Of a stretch of 64,000 bases of DNA, positions 1 through 7,426 are shown in pieces (positions within the stretch are counted from its first letter, which is position 1; the number at the start of each line of letters is the position of its first letter). The DNA lies in NCBI GenBank assembly GCA_023382655.1, contig JAHDWK010000002.1, forward strand, positions 1-64,000. Direction: 5' to 3'. This DNA is from Anaerolineae bacterium. Its GTDB lineage: Bacteria > Chloroflexota > Anaerolineae > Promineifilales > Promineifilaceae. Position numbers and translations under genes: made by a program. The notes beneath the pieces are model-generated. The model ran no database searches, had not been told where the DNA came from, and worked only from the letters and a program-made list of their open reading frames with translations.

Positions 1-55
1 TCGTGAGGGTGGCCTGACGGTCGGTGCTGGCGTCATTACTAAGATTCTGGATTAA
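1..55 (+). CDS. tuf: Elongation factor Tu, C-terminal end (partial)
   Basis: Only the last 17 codons lie in the window (frame starts at base 2, stop TAA at 53-55). The peptide REGGLTVGAGVITKILD is the characteristic C-terminus of EF-Tu, the GTPase that delivers aminoacyl-tRNA to the ribosome. Position immediately upstream of tRNA-Trp, secE and nusG is the common bacterial order and supports the call. No rpmG (L33) gene lies between tuf and the tRNA, unlike in some bacteria. Confidence 0.9.
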   Translation, partial: REGGLTVGAGVITKILD

Positions 56-65
56 AATGTAAATG

Positions 66-106
66 GGTAATTGAGTAATTACGTAATTACTCAATTACCT
101 CTTTTT
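66..106 (+). terminator. Perfect 34-bp palindrome plus T-run after tuf
   Basis: Bases 66-82 and 83-99 are exact reverse complements (17 bp each, no spacer, AT-rich), followed by TCTTTTT at 100-106. It could end tuf transcription or act as a processing site before the tRNA. The stem is AT-rich for a classical terminator, so function is inferred. Confidence 0.55.
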
Positions 107-109
107 CGT

Positions 110-182
<73 letters not shown>

Positions 183-190
183 TAAGGCGC

Positions 191-217
191 CCTCCAGAAA
201 CGCATTGTTTCTGGAGG
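191..217 (+). other. 11-bp hairpin between tRNA-Trp and secE
   Basis: CCTCCAGAAAC (191-201) pairs perfectly with GTTTCTGGAGG (207-217) around a 5-base loop. No strong T-run follows, so it is more likely an RNA-processing or stabilising hairpin than a terminator. Function not known. Confidence 0.5.
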
Positions 218-276
218 CGTCAATTTTCCAAACAGGTAATTGGTTTGTTTTCCTGATTCAAGAAGAGGGTTTTACT

Positions 277-492
277 GTGACAGAAAAAGCGGCAAATCAG
301 CCCAATCCGGTGGTGAAATATTTCCGTGAAGTGCGTGGTGAACTAAGAAAAGTCACCTGGCCTACCCCTGCGGAATCTCGTCGGTTAACAACAATAGTTG
401 TTGCCGTTTCCTTAGCCTTCGCCATATTTTTGTGGTTGTGGGACACGATATTTTCACGCATTGTACAGCTATTGATCGAGCAGATAGTATGA
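277..492 (+). CDS. secE: Preprotein translocase subunit SecE
   Basis: This 71-residue protein is the essential small subunit of the SecYEG protein-conducting channel in the inner membrane. The segment RGELRKVTWPTPAESRR precedes one hydrophobic helix (about residues 37-60), the standard SecE family arrangement; many bacteria have only this one-helix form. I chose the GTG at 277 because AGAAGAGGG lies 7 bases upstream. The frame is open to 205, but that start would translate the hairpin. It is followed by nusG after 35 bases. Confidence 0.92.
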   Translation: MTEKAANQPNPVVKYFREVRGELRKVTWPTPAESRRLTTIVVAVSLAFAIFLWLWDTIFSRIVQLLIEQIV

Positions 493-527
493 TGAGCGGG
501 GTGAGGGTTTGAGATTTTATTTTCCCG

Positions 528-1163
528 GTGAGTGTGGATAAGACAATGAGTGACGATAAAAAAGACAAGGGCAGTTTATTACAGACAGAAGATGTTCCTT
601 TGTCAGACAATTTGAGTGATGATGGCGCTATTGGCGCTGACGGCCGTGCCTGGTATGTCGTTCATTGCTATTCCGGCTACGAAAACAAAGTGCGCCACAG
701 CATTGAGCAACGCATTGAAACCATGGGCATGCAAGATAAAATCTTTGATGTTGTCGTCCCCACCGAAGATGAAATCGAAATTAAAGAAGGGAAACGGCGC
801 ACAGTGGAACGGCGTGTTTTCCCCGGCTACATCCTGGTGCAAATGATCCTGAGTGATGATTCCTGGTATGTGGTGCGCAATACCCCGGGCGTCACCGGTT
901 TTGTGGGCATGGGTAATGATCCCACCCCGTTGCGACCGGATGAAGTAGCCAAAATTATGAACCGGATGGAAGCCGAAGCGCCAAAGGTCAAGTTTGACTT
1001 CCAACTGGGCGAAAAAGTACGCATTGGTACCGGGCCGTTCGCCGACTTCATCGGCACCGTCGCCGAAATAGACGCCGACAAAGCCAAAGTTAGAGTGATG
1101 GTTTCGTTTTTTGGCCGTGAAACCCCTGTAGAACTCGACTTCCTGCACGTAGAAAAAGTCTAA
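528..1163 (+). CDS. nusG: Transcription termination/antitermination factor NusG
   Basis: NusG binds the RNA polymerase clamp, modulates pausing and links polymerase to Rho or the ribosome. The protein (211 residues from GTG 528, or 205 from ATG 546) has an acidic, variable N-tail. An NGN domain (about 36-150) contains [14 protein letters not shown] and [11 protein letters not shown]-terminal KOW domain (about 155-210) has [18 protein letters not shown]. Neither start has a strong ribosome binding site. It lies in the conserved secE-nusG-rplKAJL cluster. Confidence 0.95.
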   Translation: MSVDKTMSDDKKDKGSLLQTEDVPLSDNLSDDGAIGADGRAWYVVHCYSGYENKVRHSIEQRIETMGMQDKIFDVVVPTEDEIEIKEGKRRTVERRVFPGYILVQMILSDDSWYVVRNTPGVTGFVGMGNDPTPLRPDEVAKIMNRMEAEAPKVKFDFQLGEKVRIGTGPFADFIGTVAEIDADKAKVRVMVSFFGRETPVELDFLHVEKV

Positions 1164-1169
1164 AAAACA

Positions 1170-1202
1170 AGAAGTTCAACTTTTTGGAAAAGTTGAACTT
1201 CT
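1170..1202. repeat. Dispersed hairpin, family B (AGAAGTTCAACTT type)
   Basis: A perfect 15-bp stem (1170-1184 / 1188-1202) has a 3-base loop and starts 7 bases after the nusG stop. The same stem sequence recurs at 21577-21610 and 24901-24930, so this is a repeat family and not a unique terminator. Confidence 0.75.
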
Positions 1203-1213
1203 GAAAACAAGTC

Positions 1214-1244
1214 TGGAGGAGCCTGTTCAGGCGTTTGTACTCCA
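1214..1244 (+). promoter_or_regulatory. Possible rplK leader element
   Basis: A short stem TGGAG/CTCCA (1214-1218/1240-1244) encloses GCCTGTTC and GTTTG just upstream of the rplK ribosome binding site. A similar arrangement with the same GCCTGTTC core precedes rplA (1700-1729). In many bacteria L1 autoregulates its operon by binding the rplK leader. Whether these are L1 sites is inference. Confidence 0.35.
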
Positions 1245-1254
1245 TGGAGGATGT

Positions 1255-1680
1255 ATGGCAAAGAAGATTAAAGCAGTTGTAAAAATTCAAATCCAGGGCG
1301 GCAAGGCCAATCCGGCGCCGCCTGTCGGTACGGCATTAGGTCCGCAAGGGATCAATTTGATGCAGTTCTGCAAAGAGTATAATGCCCGTACTTCTAATCA
1401 GGTGGGGCAGGTTGTGCCCGTTGAAGTGACCGTTTTTCAAGATGGCAGTTTTACCTTTGTTTTGAAGACGCCCCCCGCTGCCGACTTATTAAAACGCACC
1501 ATTGGTATCAAGAGCGGTTCCGCTGTGCCCAATCGAGATAAGGTGGGCAAAGTAACCCAGGCGCAATTGCGGGAAATAGCGGAAATAAAAATGAAGGATT
1601 TGAATGCGCGTGATGTGGAAAGCGCCATGAAAATCATCGCGGGCACGGCCCGAAGCATGGGATTGGTTATCGAAGGATAA
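1255..1680 (+). CDS. rplK: 50S ribosomal protein L11
   Basis: At 141 residues this is the usual L11 length. L11 binds the GTPase-associated region of 23S rRNA with L10 and L12. Visible signatures are the N-terminal [20 protein letters not shown] with the proline hinge, and the C-terminal RNA-binding part with [20 protein letters not shown]. The ATG at 1255 follows CATGGAGGATGT, a good ribosome binding site. Confidence 0.98.
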   Translation: MAKKIKAVVKIQIQGGKANPAPPVGTALGPQGINLMQFCKEYNARTSNQVGQVVPVEVTVFQDGSFTFVLKTPPAADLLKRTIGIKSGSAVPNRDKVGKVTQAQLREIAEIKMKDLNARDVESAMKIIAGTARSMGLVIEG

Positions 1681-1699
1681 CGACTATTCGTTATACACA

Positions 1700-1729
1700 G
1701 TGGGAGAACAGCCTGTTCGTTTGCACCAC
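1700..1729 (+). promoter_or_regulatory. Possible rplA leader element
   Basis: A GTGG/CCAC stem (1700-1703/1726-1729) encloses GAGAACAGCCTGTTCGTTTG, closely resembling the element before rplK. This may be an RNA site for ribosomal protein feedback; the resemblance is seen, the role is inferred. Confidence 0.3.
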
Positions 1730-1740
1730 AAGGAGTGATT

Positions 1741-2442
1741 ATGTCAAAACAAGGTAAAAAATACCTGGAAGCAGCAAACAAAGTTGATCGCAATAAGTTT
1801 TACACAAAAACTGAGGCTATTCAGCTCATTAAAGATACGGCCTTCACCAAGTTTGATCCGACAGTGGAAGTACATATGCGCTTAGGGGTTGATCCGCGCC
1901 ATGCCGACCAACAAATTCGGGAAGTGGTAAACTTGCCACATGGCCTGGGTAAAACGGTGCGTGTGCTCGTTTTTGCCGAGGGGGAAGATGCTCAGGTGGC
2001 CCAGGAAGCGGGCGCCGATATTGTGGCGGACGATGAAGTCATCAAGCGAATCCAGGACGGCTGGACTGATTTTGATGTGGCGATTGCCGTGCCGGCTATG
2101 ATGGGTAAGGTCGGCCGTTTGGGGCGTGTGCTTGGCCCACGTGGTCTTATGCCCAACCCCCGCGCCGGCACCGTGGCCCCCGCAGCCGCGCTGCCCCAAC
2201 TGATTGAAGAAGCCAAAGCTGGCCGTGTGGAATTCCGGGTGGACCGGACGGCAAATATCCATGTGCCCATCGGCAAAGCCAGTTTTAGCCAGGAGCAACT
2301 GACCGACAATCTGAATCACCTGATTGATGTGGTGAAGAAGGCACGGCCGGCCGCCGTCAAAGGCGCTTATGTGAAACGGATGACCCTGGCTAATACCATG
2401 GGGCCTGGCATTCGTGTGGATGTTGCTGAGGCTTTGGCATAA
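1741..2442 (+). CDS. rplA: 50S ribosomal protein L1
   Basis: L1 (233 residues) forms the mobile L1 stalk at the E site and is a translational repressor in many bacteria. Recognisable features are the N-terminal [13 protein letters not shown], the central [16 protein letters not shown] motif and the C-terminal [24 protein letters not shown] 1741 is preferred because AAGGAG lies 5 bases upstream. The in-frame GTG at 1735 overlaps that Shine-Dalgarno sequence. Confidence 0.98.
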   Translation: MSKQGKKYLEAANKVDRNKFYTKTEAIQLIKDTAFTKFDPTVEVHMRLGVDPRHADQQIREVVNLPHGLGKTVRVLVFAEGEDAQVAQEAGADIVADDEVIKRIQDGWTDFDVAIAVPAMMGKVGRLGRVLGPRGLMPNPRAGTVAPAAALPQLIEEAKAGRVEFRVDRTANIHVPIGKASFSQEQLTDNLNHLIDVVKKARPAAVKGAYVKRMTLANTMGPGIRVDVAEALA

Positions 2443-2529
2443 GCATATGGTAGATGTTCCCTGGCGTGGCATGGTGGGGACACCGGCCATAACCAGCAGG
2501 AACCCTTTATCAACTTCATAGTTTGTTTT

Positions 2530-2690
2530 ACTGAGAAGAATTTCTTCACTTAAGACAGTTGGTTACTGACGTATTAAATTTGCCAACCGAGGTGTGGATT
2601 CAATTCAAAGTGATGGTTAAACGGGCTTTTTCAAGTCTGCTTCTATTACATGTATGAATCCTCATGCCGGCTGGCATGAGGATTTTTTAT
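2530..2690 (+). ncRNA. Ribosomal protein L10 leader with attenuator
   Basis: The 272-base gap before rplJ has no ORF but contains GCCAACCGAGGTG (2582-2594), resembling the conserved core of L10 leaders. It ends in a strong hairpin with T-run (2657-2684, then TTTTTT). In this RNA family the L10-L12 complex binds the leader and promotes termination when in excess. The boundaries are approximate; a covariance-model search would confirm them. Confidence 0.65.
2657..2688 (+). terminator. Attenuator hairpin in front of rplJ
   Basis: AATCCTCATGCC (2657-2668) and GGCATGAGGATT (2673-2684) form a 12-bp perfect stem with a 4-base loop, ending in six Ts at 2683-2688. It lies 27 bases before the rplJ start, the place expected for an L10-leader attenuator. 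Confidence 0.85.
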
Positions 2691-2714
2691 TTCACCAAAA
2701 GGAGGTGACATACA

Positions 2715-3263
2715 TTGGCTATATCACGTGCGCGAAAAGAAGAATTGGTGGCTCTTTACGGAGAACTTCTGCAAAAGAGTGATGCCGTTTTTCTGGCCGA
2801 ATATAAGGGCATGAGTGTTAAAAACATGGAAGCGTTGCGCCTGGAGATTGATAAGGTCAACGGTGCTTTTTATGTGACTAAAAACACATTGCTGCGTCAT
2901 ATTCTGGAGGAAGCTGATATTGACGTTCCGGCAGATGTTTTGCAGGGTCAATTGGCGACCGGGTTTGCGCTGACAGAAGCGCCGGCCCTGGCAAAGGCGA
3001 TGGTTGACTTTGCCAGCAAGCAAGAGCATATGACGATTAAGGGTGGTTTTTTGGGAACACGGTATTTAACAGCAGCTGAAGTGGAAGCATTGGCAAAATT
3101 GCCTTCTCTCGATCAGTTGCGGGCGCAGTTGTTGGGGCTTATCAATACCCCGGCACAAAATATCGTGGGTGCTGTGGCCGGCGGGGTACGCCAGATCATG
3201 AATGTTCTGGATGCTTATGCCAAGAGTGAAAGCGGTAGTGGCGAAGCGGCGGAAGCTGCTTGA
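2715..3263 (+). CDS. rplJ: 50S ribosomal protein L10
   Basis: L10 (182 residues) anchors L12 dimers on the ribosomal stalk. The N-terminal rRNA-binding part has KDAVFLAEYKG-like SDAVFLAEYKGMSV and FYVTKNTLLRHIL, followed by LPSLDQLRAQLLGLINTP, the family's hinge region. The C-terminal helix binds L12. The start codon is TTG at 2715, with a strong GGAGGTGA 6 bases upstream, so initiation seems secure despite the rare codon. Confidence 0.97.
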   Translation: MAISRARKEELVALYGELLQKSDAVFLAEYKGMSVKNMEALRLEIDKVNGAFYVTKNTLLRHILEEADIDVPADVLQGQLATGFALTEAPALAKAMVDFASKQEHMTIKGGFLGTRYLTAAEVEALAKLPSLDQLRAQLLGLINTPAQNIVGAVAGGVRQIMNVLDAYAKSESGSGEAAEAA

Positions 3264-3296
3264 TGAGAGATTGGGAGATTAGAGATGGGGAGATTG
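3264..3296. repeat. Dispersed repeat family A, single arm
   Basis: Directly after the rplJ stop lie tandem imperfect units of about 8 bases (GAGATTGG / GAGATTAG / GAGATGGG). The same units form full hairpins at 19797, 38101, 52593, 54096 and 59777. Here the inverted arm is largely missing. Confidence 0.6.
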
Positions 3297-3368
3297 GTGC
3301 TCCAATATCCAGGCGAATAATCACTCAACAACATTTAAAAATAACAAAACTTTCGGAGGATTTTAAAA

Positions 3369-3758
3369 ATGGCTGATTTAGCAAAAATTGTAGAGGAATT
3401 GAGCAGCTTGACCTTATTGGAGGCTGCTGATTTGACCAAGATGTTGGAAGAAAAATGGGGCGTTAGCGCCGCCGCGCCAATGGCGATGGCGATGCCCGGT
3501 ATGATGATGGGTGGCGCGGCTGCTCCGGCCGAAGAGGTTGAGGAACAGACCGAGTTTAACGTCGTTCTGAAAGATGTTGGCGCAAAGAAGATCAACGTCA
3601 TTAAAGAGGTGCGCGCCCTGACCGGTCTGGGTCTGAAAGAAGCCAAAGATTTGGTGGAAACGGCCGGGGCCACGGTGATGGAAGGCGTGACCAAAGAAGC
3701 CGCTGCCGAAGCTAAAGCCAAACTGGAAGAGGCCGGCGCCGTGGTGGAAGTCAAGTAA
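3369..3758 (+). CDS. rplL: 50S ribosomal protein L7/L12
   Basis: L7/L12 (129 residues) recruits translation GTPases. It shows the N-terminal dimerisation helices, a Met/Ala/Gly-rich flexible hinge ([16 protein letters not shown]) and the factor-binding C-domain with [36 protein letters not shown] ribosome binding site precedes ATG 3369. It is the last gene of the operon, and a strong terminator follows. Confidence 0.98.
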   Translation: MADLAKIVEELSSLTLLEAADLTKMLEEKWGVSAAAPMAMAMPGMMMGGAAAPAEEVEEQTEFNVVLKDVGAKKINVIKEVRALTGLGLKEAKDLVETAGATVMEGVTKEAAAEAKAKLEEAGAVVEVK

Positions 3759-3780
3759 ACAAGGTTGTTTGCAATTGGCA

Positions 3781-3814
3781 AAAGGGCTGGTCAAATTTTG
3801 ACCAGCCCTTTTTA
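3781..3814 (+). terminator. Rho-independent terminator after rplL
   Basis: AAAGGGCTGGTCA (3781-3793) pairs with TGACCAGCCCTTT (3799-3811), followed by TTTATTT. This is a classic GC stem and U-tract closing the ribosomal protein operon. Confidence 0.92.
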
Positions 3815-3829
3815 TTTGGAGTTGGATTG

Positions 3830-4528
3830 ATGTCTGATGACAGGCGCATTGAATATCTATTGGCGTCACAATCGCCGCGGCGGCGGGAATTGGTGAAGCT
3901 GCTGGGGTATCCGGTCAGGCAGATAGCGGCGGATGTGGACGAAGATAGCGTTACGGCGCCGGATCCGGCGGTGAATGTGATGGACACGGCCGTGCTCAAA
4001 GCCCATACCATCGCCCAAACGTTTGTACCCTTGCCGGATACACACACCATCTTGATTGCCGCCGATACGACGGTGGCGGTAGATGGCGAGATGCTCAACA
4101 AACCGGCGGATGAAGCGGCGGCGCGATGGATGTTGCAGCGGCTGCGTGGGCGGGCACATGAGGTGCATACCGGGTATGTGGTGCGGGATATGCAGGCGGG
4201 CGCGGAGGTGGTGGGGGTACACACGGCCGTCGTCACCATGCGCCCCTATTCTGATGCCGAAATTGACGGGTATGTGGCTACCGGCGATCCGCTGGACAAA
4301 GCCGGAGCTTATGCCATTCAGCACCCCGTTTTCCGGCCGGTGCAGGTTTTGCAGGGTTGTTTTTTGGGGGTGATGGGGCTGCCCTTGTGTGATCTGGTGG
4401 GGGCGTTGCGGCAGTTGGGGGTGAGCACGGCCGTTGACCTGCCAGCGTTACACCGGGCACACCAACAATTCCTTTGTCCAGCTTTTGATCGTTTAGTTCT
4501 GCGCCAAGCTGATGTGCAATCCCCGTGA
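3830..4528 (+). CDS. maf: Maf-family nucleoside triphosphate pyrophosphatase
   Basis: Maf proteins hydrolyse dTTP, UTP or modified NTPs to the monophosphate and are thought to clean the nucleotide pool. The sequence (232 residues) has the hallmark LASQSPRRRELVKLLG near the N-terminus, AADTTVAVDG with the metal-binding acidic residues, HEVHTGY, and GDPLDKAGAYAIQ. The C-terminus shows the usual GCFLGVMGLPL pattern. ATG 3830 follows GGAG by 8 bases. It starts only 16 bases past the rplL terminator. Confidence 0.92.
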   Translation: MSDDRRIEYLLASQSPRRRELVKLLGYPVRQIAADVDEDSVTAPDPAVNVMDTAVLKAHTIAQTFVPLPDTHTILIAADTTVAVDGEMLNKPADEAAARWMLQRLRGRAHEVHTGYVVRDMQAGAEVVGVHTAVVTMRPYSDAEIDGYVATGDPLDKAGAYAIQHPVFRPVQVLQGCFLGVMGLPLCDLVGALRQLGVSTAVDLPALHRAHQQFLCPAFDRLVLRQADVQSP

Positions 4529-4651
4529 AAAGTGGGGGGTGTACTGGCGGCGGCTTGACCGTGTGTTTGCATGACCAGGCACGGCCGTTACCCAATTCAC
4601 CGGCGCTACCCCCAGGCCGACGACCTGACGCTGTTTGTCATCAAACGAACT

Positions 4652-5689
4652 TTAGATGACGGGGCCGGTCAACTCCCCTCTTAAATTGGCCTGCATCTGG
4701 GTTTTTATGGTGGCCACATCGTCATGTACGCTGAGCAGGTAGGCCAGTTTGGTCAGGGCCGCCTCCGGCGTCATGTCGTAGCCGCTGATCAGGCCGGCTT
4801 CGGCCAGGGCGGAGCCGGTACTGTATTTGGTCAGGTCTACTGTGCCGCGCAAACATTGGGTGCAGTCCACAATGACCACACCACGCGCGGTGGCCTGGGC
4901 CAGCACGCGCAGAAATTCGGGGTCATTATCCGGGGCGTTGCCGGCGCCGTAGGTTTGCAGAATCAGGCCGCGCAGCGGTGGCTGGAGGACGTTTTCCAGG
5001 ATGCGGGCGGACATACCGGGGTAGAGGCGCAGCGCCCCCACGTCCCCAGGGCTGGTCAGTTCGTGCAGGGTGGGCGGGGTCGTGGGTAACGGCCGTTGAG
5101 GCCACGGCCGTACCAATCCCCAGTTCACCACAATCCCCACGCCCAATTCTGCCAACGGCTGGCAGTTCGGCGAATCGAAAGCGTCGAAGCCATTGGCGTC
5201 CACCTTCACCACCCGACAGCCACGAAACAGCCTTTTGTGAAAATAAAGGCACACTTCCGGAATGGCATAATCGGCCGCCAGCAGCAGCGAAGCGATCAAA
5301 TTTTCCTGGGCATCATTGCGTGCTTCACACAGCGGAATTTGCGAGCCGGTGAAGATGACTGGTTTACCCAACCCGTCCAACATAAAAGCCAGCGCCGAGG
5401 CTGAGTAAGCCATGGTGTCTGTGCCGTGCAGGACAATGAAACCATCGTACTCGTCGTAATGGTCACAAATATCGCGGGCAATGTGTGACCAGTCGGCGGG
5501 GGTCATGTTGGGCGAGTCTAAGAGGGGGGTATATTGGGTAATGGTGTAAGTGGGTAATTGGGCATGGTGAAAGGCAGGGTTGGCGGCCATGAGGGTTTGC
5601 AGAAAGTTGGGCACGGGCTGGTAACGGCCGTGAACCAGCTTCATCCCCATCGTGCCGCCCGTGTAAGCAATGTAAACCCGTTTTTTCAC
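4652..5689 (-). CDS. ansA: Type I L-asparaginase
   Basis: Hydrolyses L-asparagine to aspartate and ammonia in the cytoplasm. The 345-residue protein starts VKKRVYIAYTGGTMGM with the first catalytic Thr motif (YTGGT, about residues 9-13). The second motif HGTDTMAYSASAL is at 88-100. There is no signal peptide, consistent with the cytoplasmic type I form. I chose GTG at 5689 because homologues begin just before the TGGT motif and AAAGGA lies upstream; the frame is open to 5734. It is convergent with maf. Confidence 0.9.
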   Translation of the reverse strand: MKKRVYIAYTGGTMGMKLVHGRYQPVPNFLQTLMAANPAFHHAQLPTYTITQYTPLLDSPNMTPADWSHIARDICDHYDEYDGFIVLHGTDTMAYSASALAFMLDGLGKPVIFTGSQIPLCEARNDAQENLIASLLLAADYAIPEVCLYFHKRLFRGCRVVKVDANGFDAFDSPNCQPLAELGVGIVVNWGLVRPWPQRPLPTTPPTLHELTSPGDVGALRLYPGMSARILENVLQPPLRGLILQTYGAGNAPDNDPEFLRVLAQATARGVVIVDCTQCLRGTVDLTKYSTGSALAEAGLISGYDMTPEAALTKLAYLLSVHDDVATIKTQMQANLRGELTGPVI

Positions 5690-5802
5690 CCAAAACCATC
5701 CTTTGCGCAAATGATAGTGAAGAGCGCCCGACATGACAAACCATCCTCCGCCCTCCCCCCTTCACAGTAGCCAACTTTCCATTTTTGCAATAAGCTACTC
5801 CT

Positions 5803-7122
5803 ATGGATAACAGTAATGAGTTGAGACAGCGTATCCTGGCGCTGGTACAGGCTTTTTATGAAGCGGAACACGCTGACGCCCCTTTCATCCCCGGTGAATC
5901 GGAAGTGTCTGTTTCTGGGCGTGTGTTTGACGCCGCGGAGATCATCAATCTGGTAGATGCTTCCCTCGATTTCTGGCTGACCACCGGGCGTTATGCGGAA
6001 CAATTTGAGAACGAATTTGCCCGGATCATGGGGGTGCGCCACGCCATGTTGTGCAACTCCGGCTCGTCGGCCAATTTGCTGGCGCTTTCGGCGCTCACCT
6101 CGCCGAAACTGGAGGAACGCCAGCTACAACCGGGCGACGAGGTGATTACCGTTGCCGCCGGTTTCCCCACCACCGTCAACCCCATCGTGCAAAACCGGCT
6201 GACGCCTGCTTTTCTGGACATTGAATTGGGCACATATAATATGGCAGTGGAGAATCTGGAAACGGCCGTTTCCCCCCGCACCAAAGCCATCATGCTCGCC
6301 CACACCCTGGGCAATCCGTTTAACCTGGACGCGGTGATGGAAGTGGCCAACCGGCATAACCTGTGGTTCATTGAGGATAATTGTGACGCGGTGGGGTCGT
6401 TGTATCACGGCCGTGCCACCGGCTCCTTTGGGCATCTGGCTACCGTCAGTTTCTACCCCGCGCATCATATCACCATGGGCGAAGGCGGCTGTGTGTTGAC
6501 CTCCCGGCCCCAGTTGAAAAAGATCGTCGAATCGTTCCGCGATTGGGGGCGCGACTGCTGGTGTGTACCCGGCGTAGCCAACACCTGCGGCAAACGGTTT
6601 GACTGGCAGCTAGGCGACCTGCCCTGCGGTTACGACCACAAATACATCTACTCTCACATCGGCTATAACCTGAAAATGACCGATATGCAGGCGGCGGTGG
6701 GTGTGGCCCAATTGCAAAAGCTCCCCCACTTTACCGCGCTGCGCCAGCGCAACTGGCAGCATCTTTACGACGGCCTGAAAACGTATGAGGAATTTTTCAT
6801 CCTGCCGCAAGCGACCCCCGGCAGCCAGCCCAGCTGGTTTGGCTTTTTACTGACGGTGCGTGACGACGCCCCCTTTAGCCGCAATGAACTGGTACGCTAT
6901 CTGGATGAGCGGCGCATCGCCACCCGCCTGCTGTTCAGTGGCAATATCACCCGCCAGCCCGCCTACCAAAACGTGCCCTACCGCGTCGTTGGCGGCCTGA
7001 CCAACACGGACACGGTGATGAACCAGACCTTCTGGATTGGCGTCTACCCCAAATTGACGCCGGTTATGTTAGACTATGTTCTCAGTGTGTTTGCTGATTT
7101 TCTACGGCCGTTCCGGGCATAG
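5803..7122 (+). CDS. rfbH: RfbH/E1-type CDP-4-dehydro-6-deoxyglucose 3-dehydrase
   Basis: This is a 439-residue member of the DegT/DnrJ/EryC1 fold family. E1 dehydrases use PMP and a [2Fe-2S] cluster to remove the C3 hydroxyl of CDP-4-keto-6-deoxyglucose on the way to 3,6-dideoxyhexoses. Two diagnostic features are visible. The PLP-lysine position is histidine ([13 protein letters not shown], His221). Cysteines 194, 252, 254 and 262 give exactly C-X57-C-X-C-X7-C, the known E1 cluster motif. None of the usual partners (rfbF, rfbG, reductase) is nearby, so the gene is an orphan here. Confidence 0.9.
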   Translation: MDNSNELRQRILALVQAFYEAEHADAPFIPGESEVSVSGRVFDAAEIINLVDASLDFWLTTGRYAEQFENEFARIMGVRHAMLCNSGSSANLLALSALTSPKLEERQLQPGDEVITVAAGFPTTVNPIVQNRLTPAFLDIELGTYNMAVENLETAVSPRTKAIMLAHTLGNPFNLDAVMEVANRHNLWFIEDNCDAVGSLYHGRATGSFGHLATVSFYPAHHITMGEGGCVLTSRPQLKKIVESFRDWGRDCWCVPGVANTCGKRFDWQLGDLPCGYDHKYIYSHIGYNLKMTDMQAAVGVAQLQKLPHFTALRQRNWQHLYDGLKTYEEFFILPQATPGSQPSWFGFLLTVRDDAPFSRNELVRYLDERRIATRLLFSGNITRQPAYQNVPYRVVGGLTNTDTVMNQTFWIGVYPKLTPVMLDYVLSVFADFLRPFRA

Positions 7123-7135
7123 TGGAGTAGAGATA

Positions 7136-7386
7136 ATGCATAAGGTTGTTTTCATTCTTCCGCTTTCTGACTATATGTTGCAACTTACATTTGAGGATGG
7201 CATGGAAAAGGTGGTGGATTTACGGCCGTATATCGGCAGAGGTATCTCCGCTGCCTTAGAAGACATAAATTACTTCCGTCAGGTTCAAATTGAAAGTGGG
7301 GGGGTATTGCCTGGCCGAATGGCTACGATTTTTGCCCTAACTTCTTATATGAAGAAGTCACGGCCGTTGAGTTGCTACCAGCATGA
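7136..7386 (+). pseudogene. DUF2442-like small protein, frameshifted at a G-run
   Basis: From ATG 7136 the frame reads HKVVFILPLSDYMLQLTFED through DLRPYIGRG to a run of seven Gs at 7298-7304. It then becomes unrelated. One base further on, the other frame reads WPNGYDFCPNFLYEEVTAVE and stops at 7384-7386, the expected DUF2442-type ending (WPNGxD). One extra G would join them into an 83-residue protein of normal family length. This is either a real frameshift, a phase-variable tract or an assembly error. Function of the family is not established. Confidence 0.75.
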
Positions 7387-7426
7387 GATTCAAAATAGTT
7401 GCCGTTTTTGCCCGCTGATCTGCCGG

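Noticed and set aside
205..276. Longer SecE start at 205
   Set aside because: It would translate part of the hairpin after tRNA-Trp; GTG 277 has a ribosome binding site and the normal SecE length.
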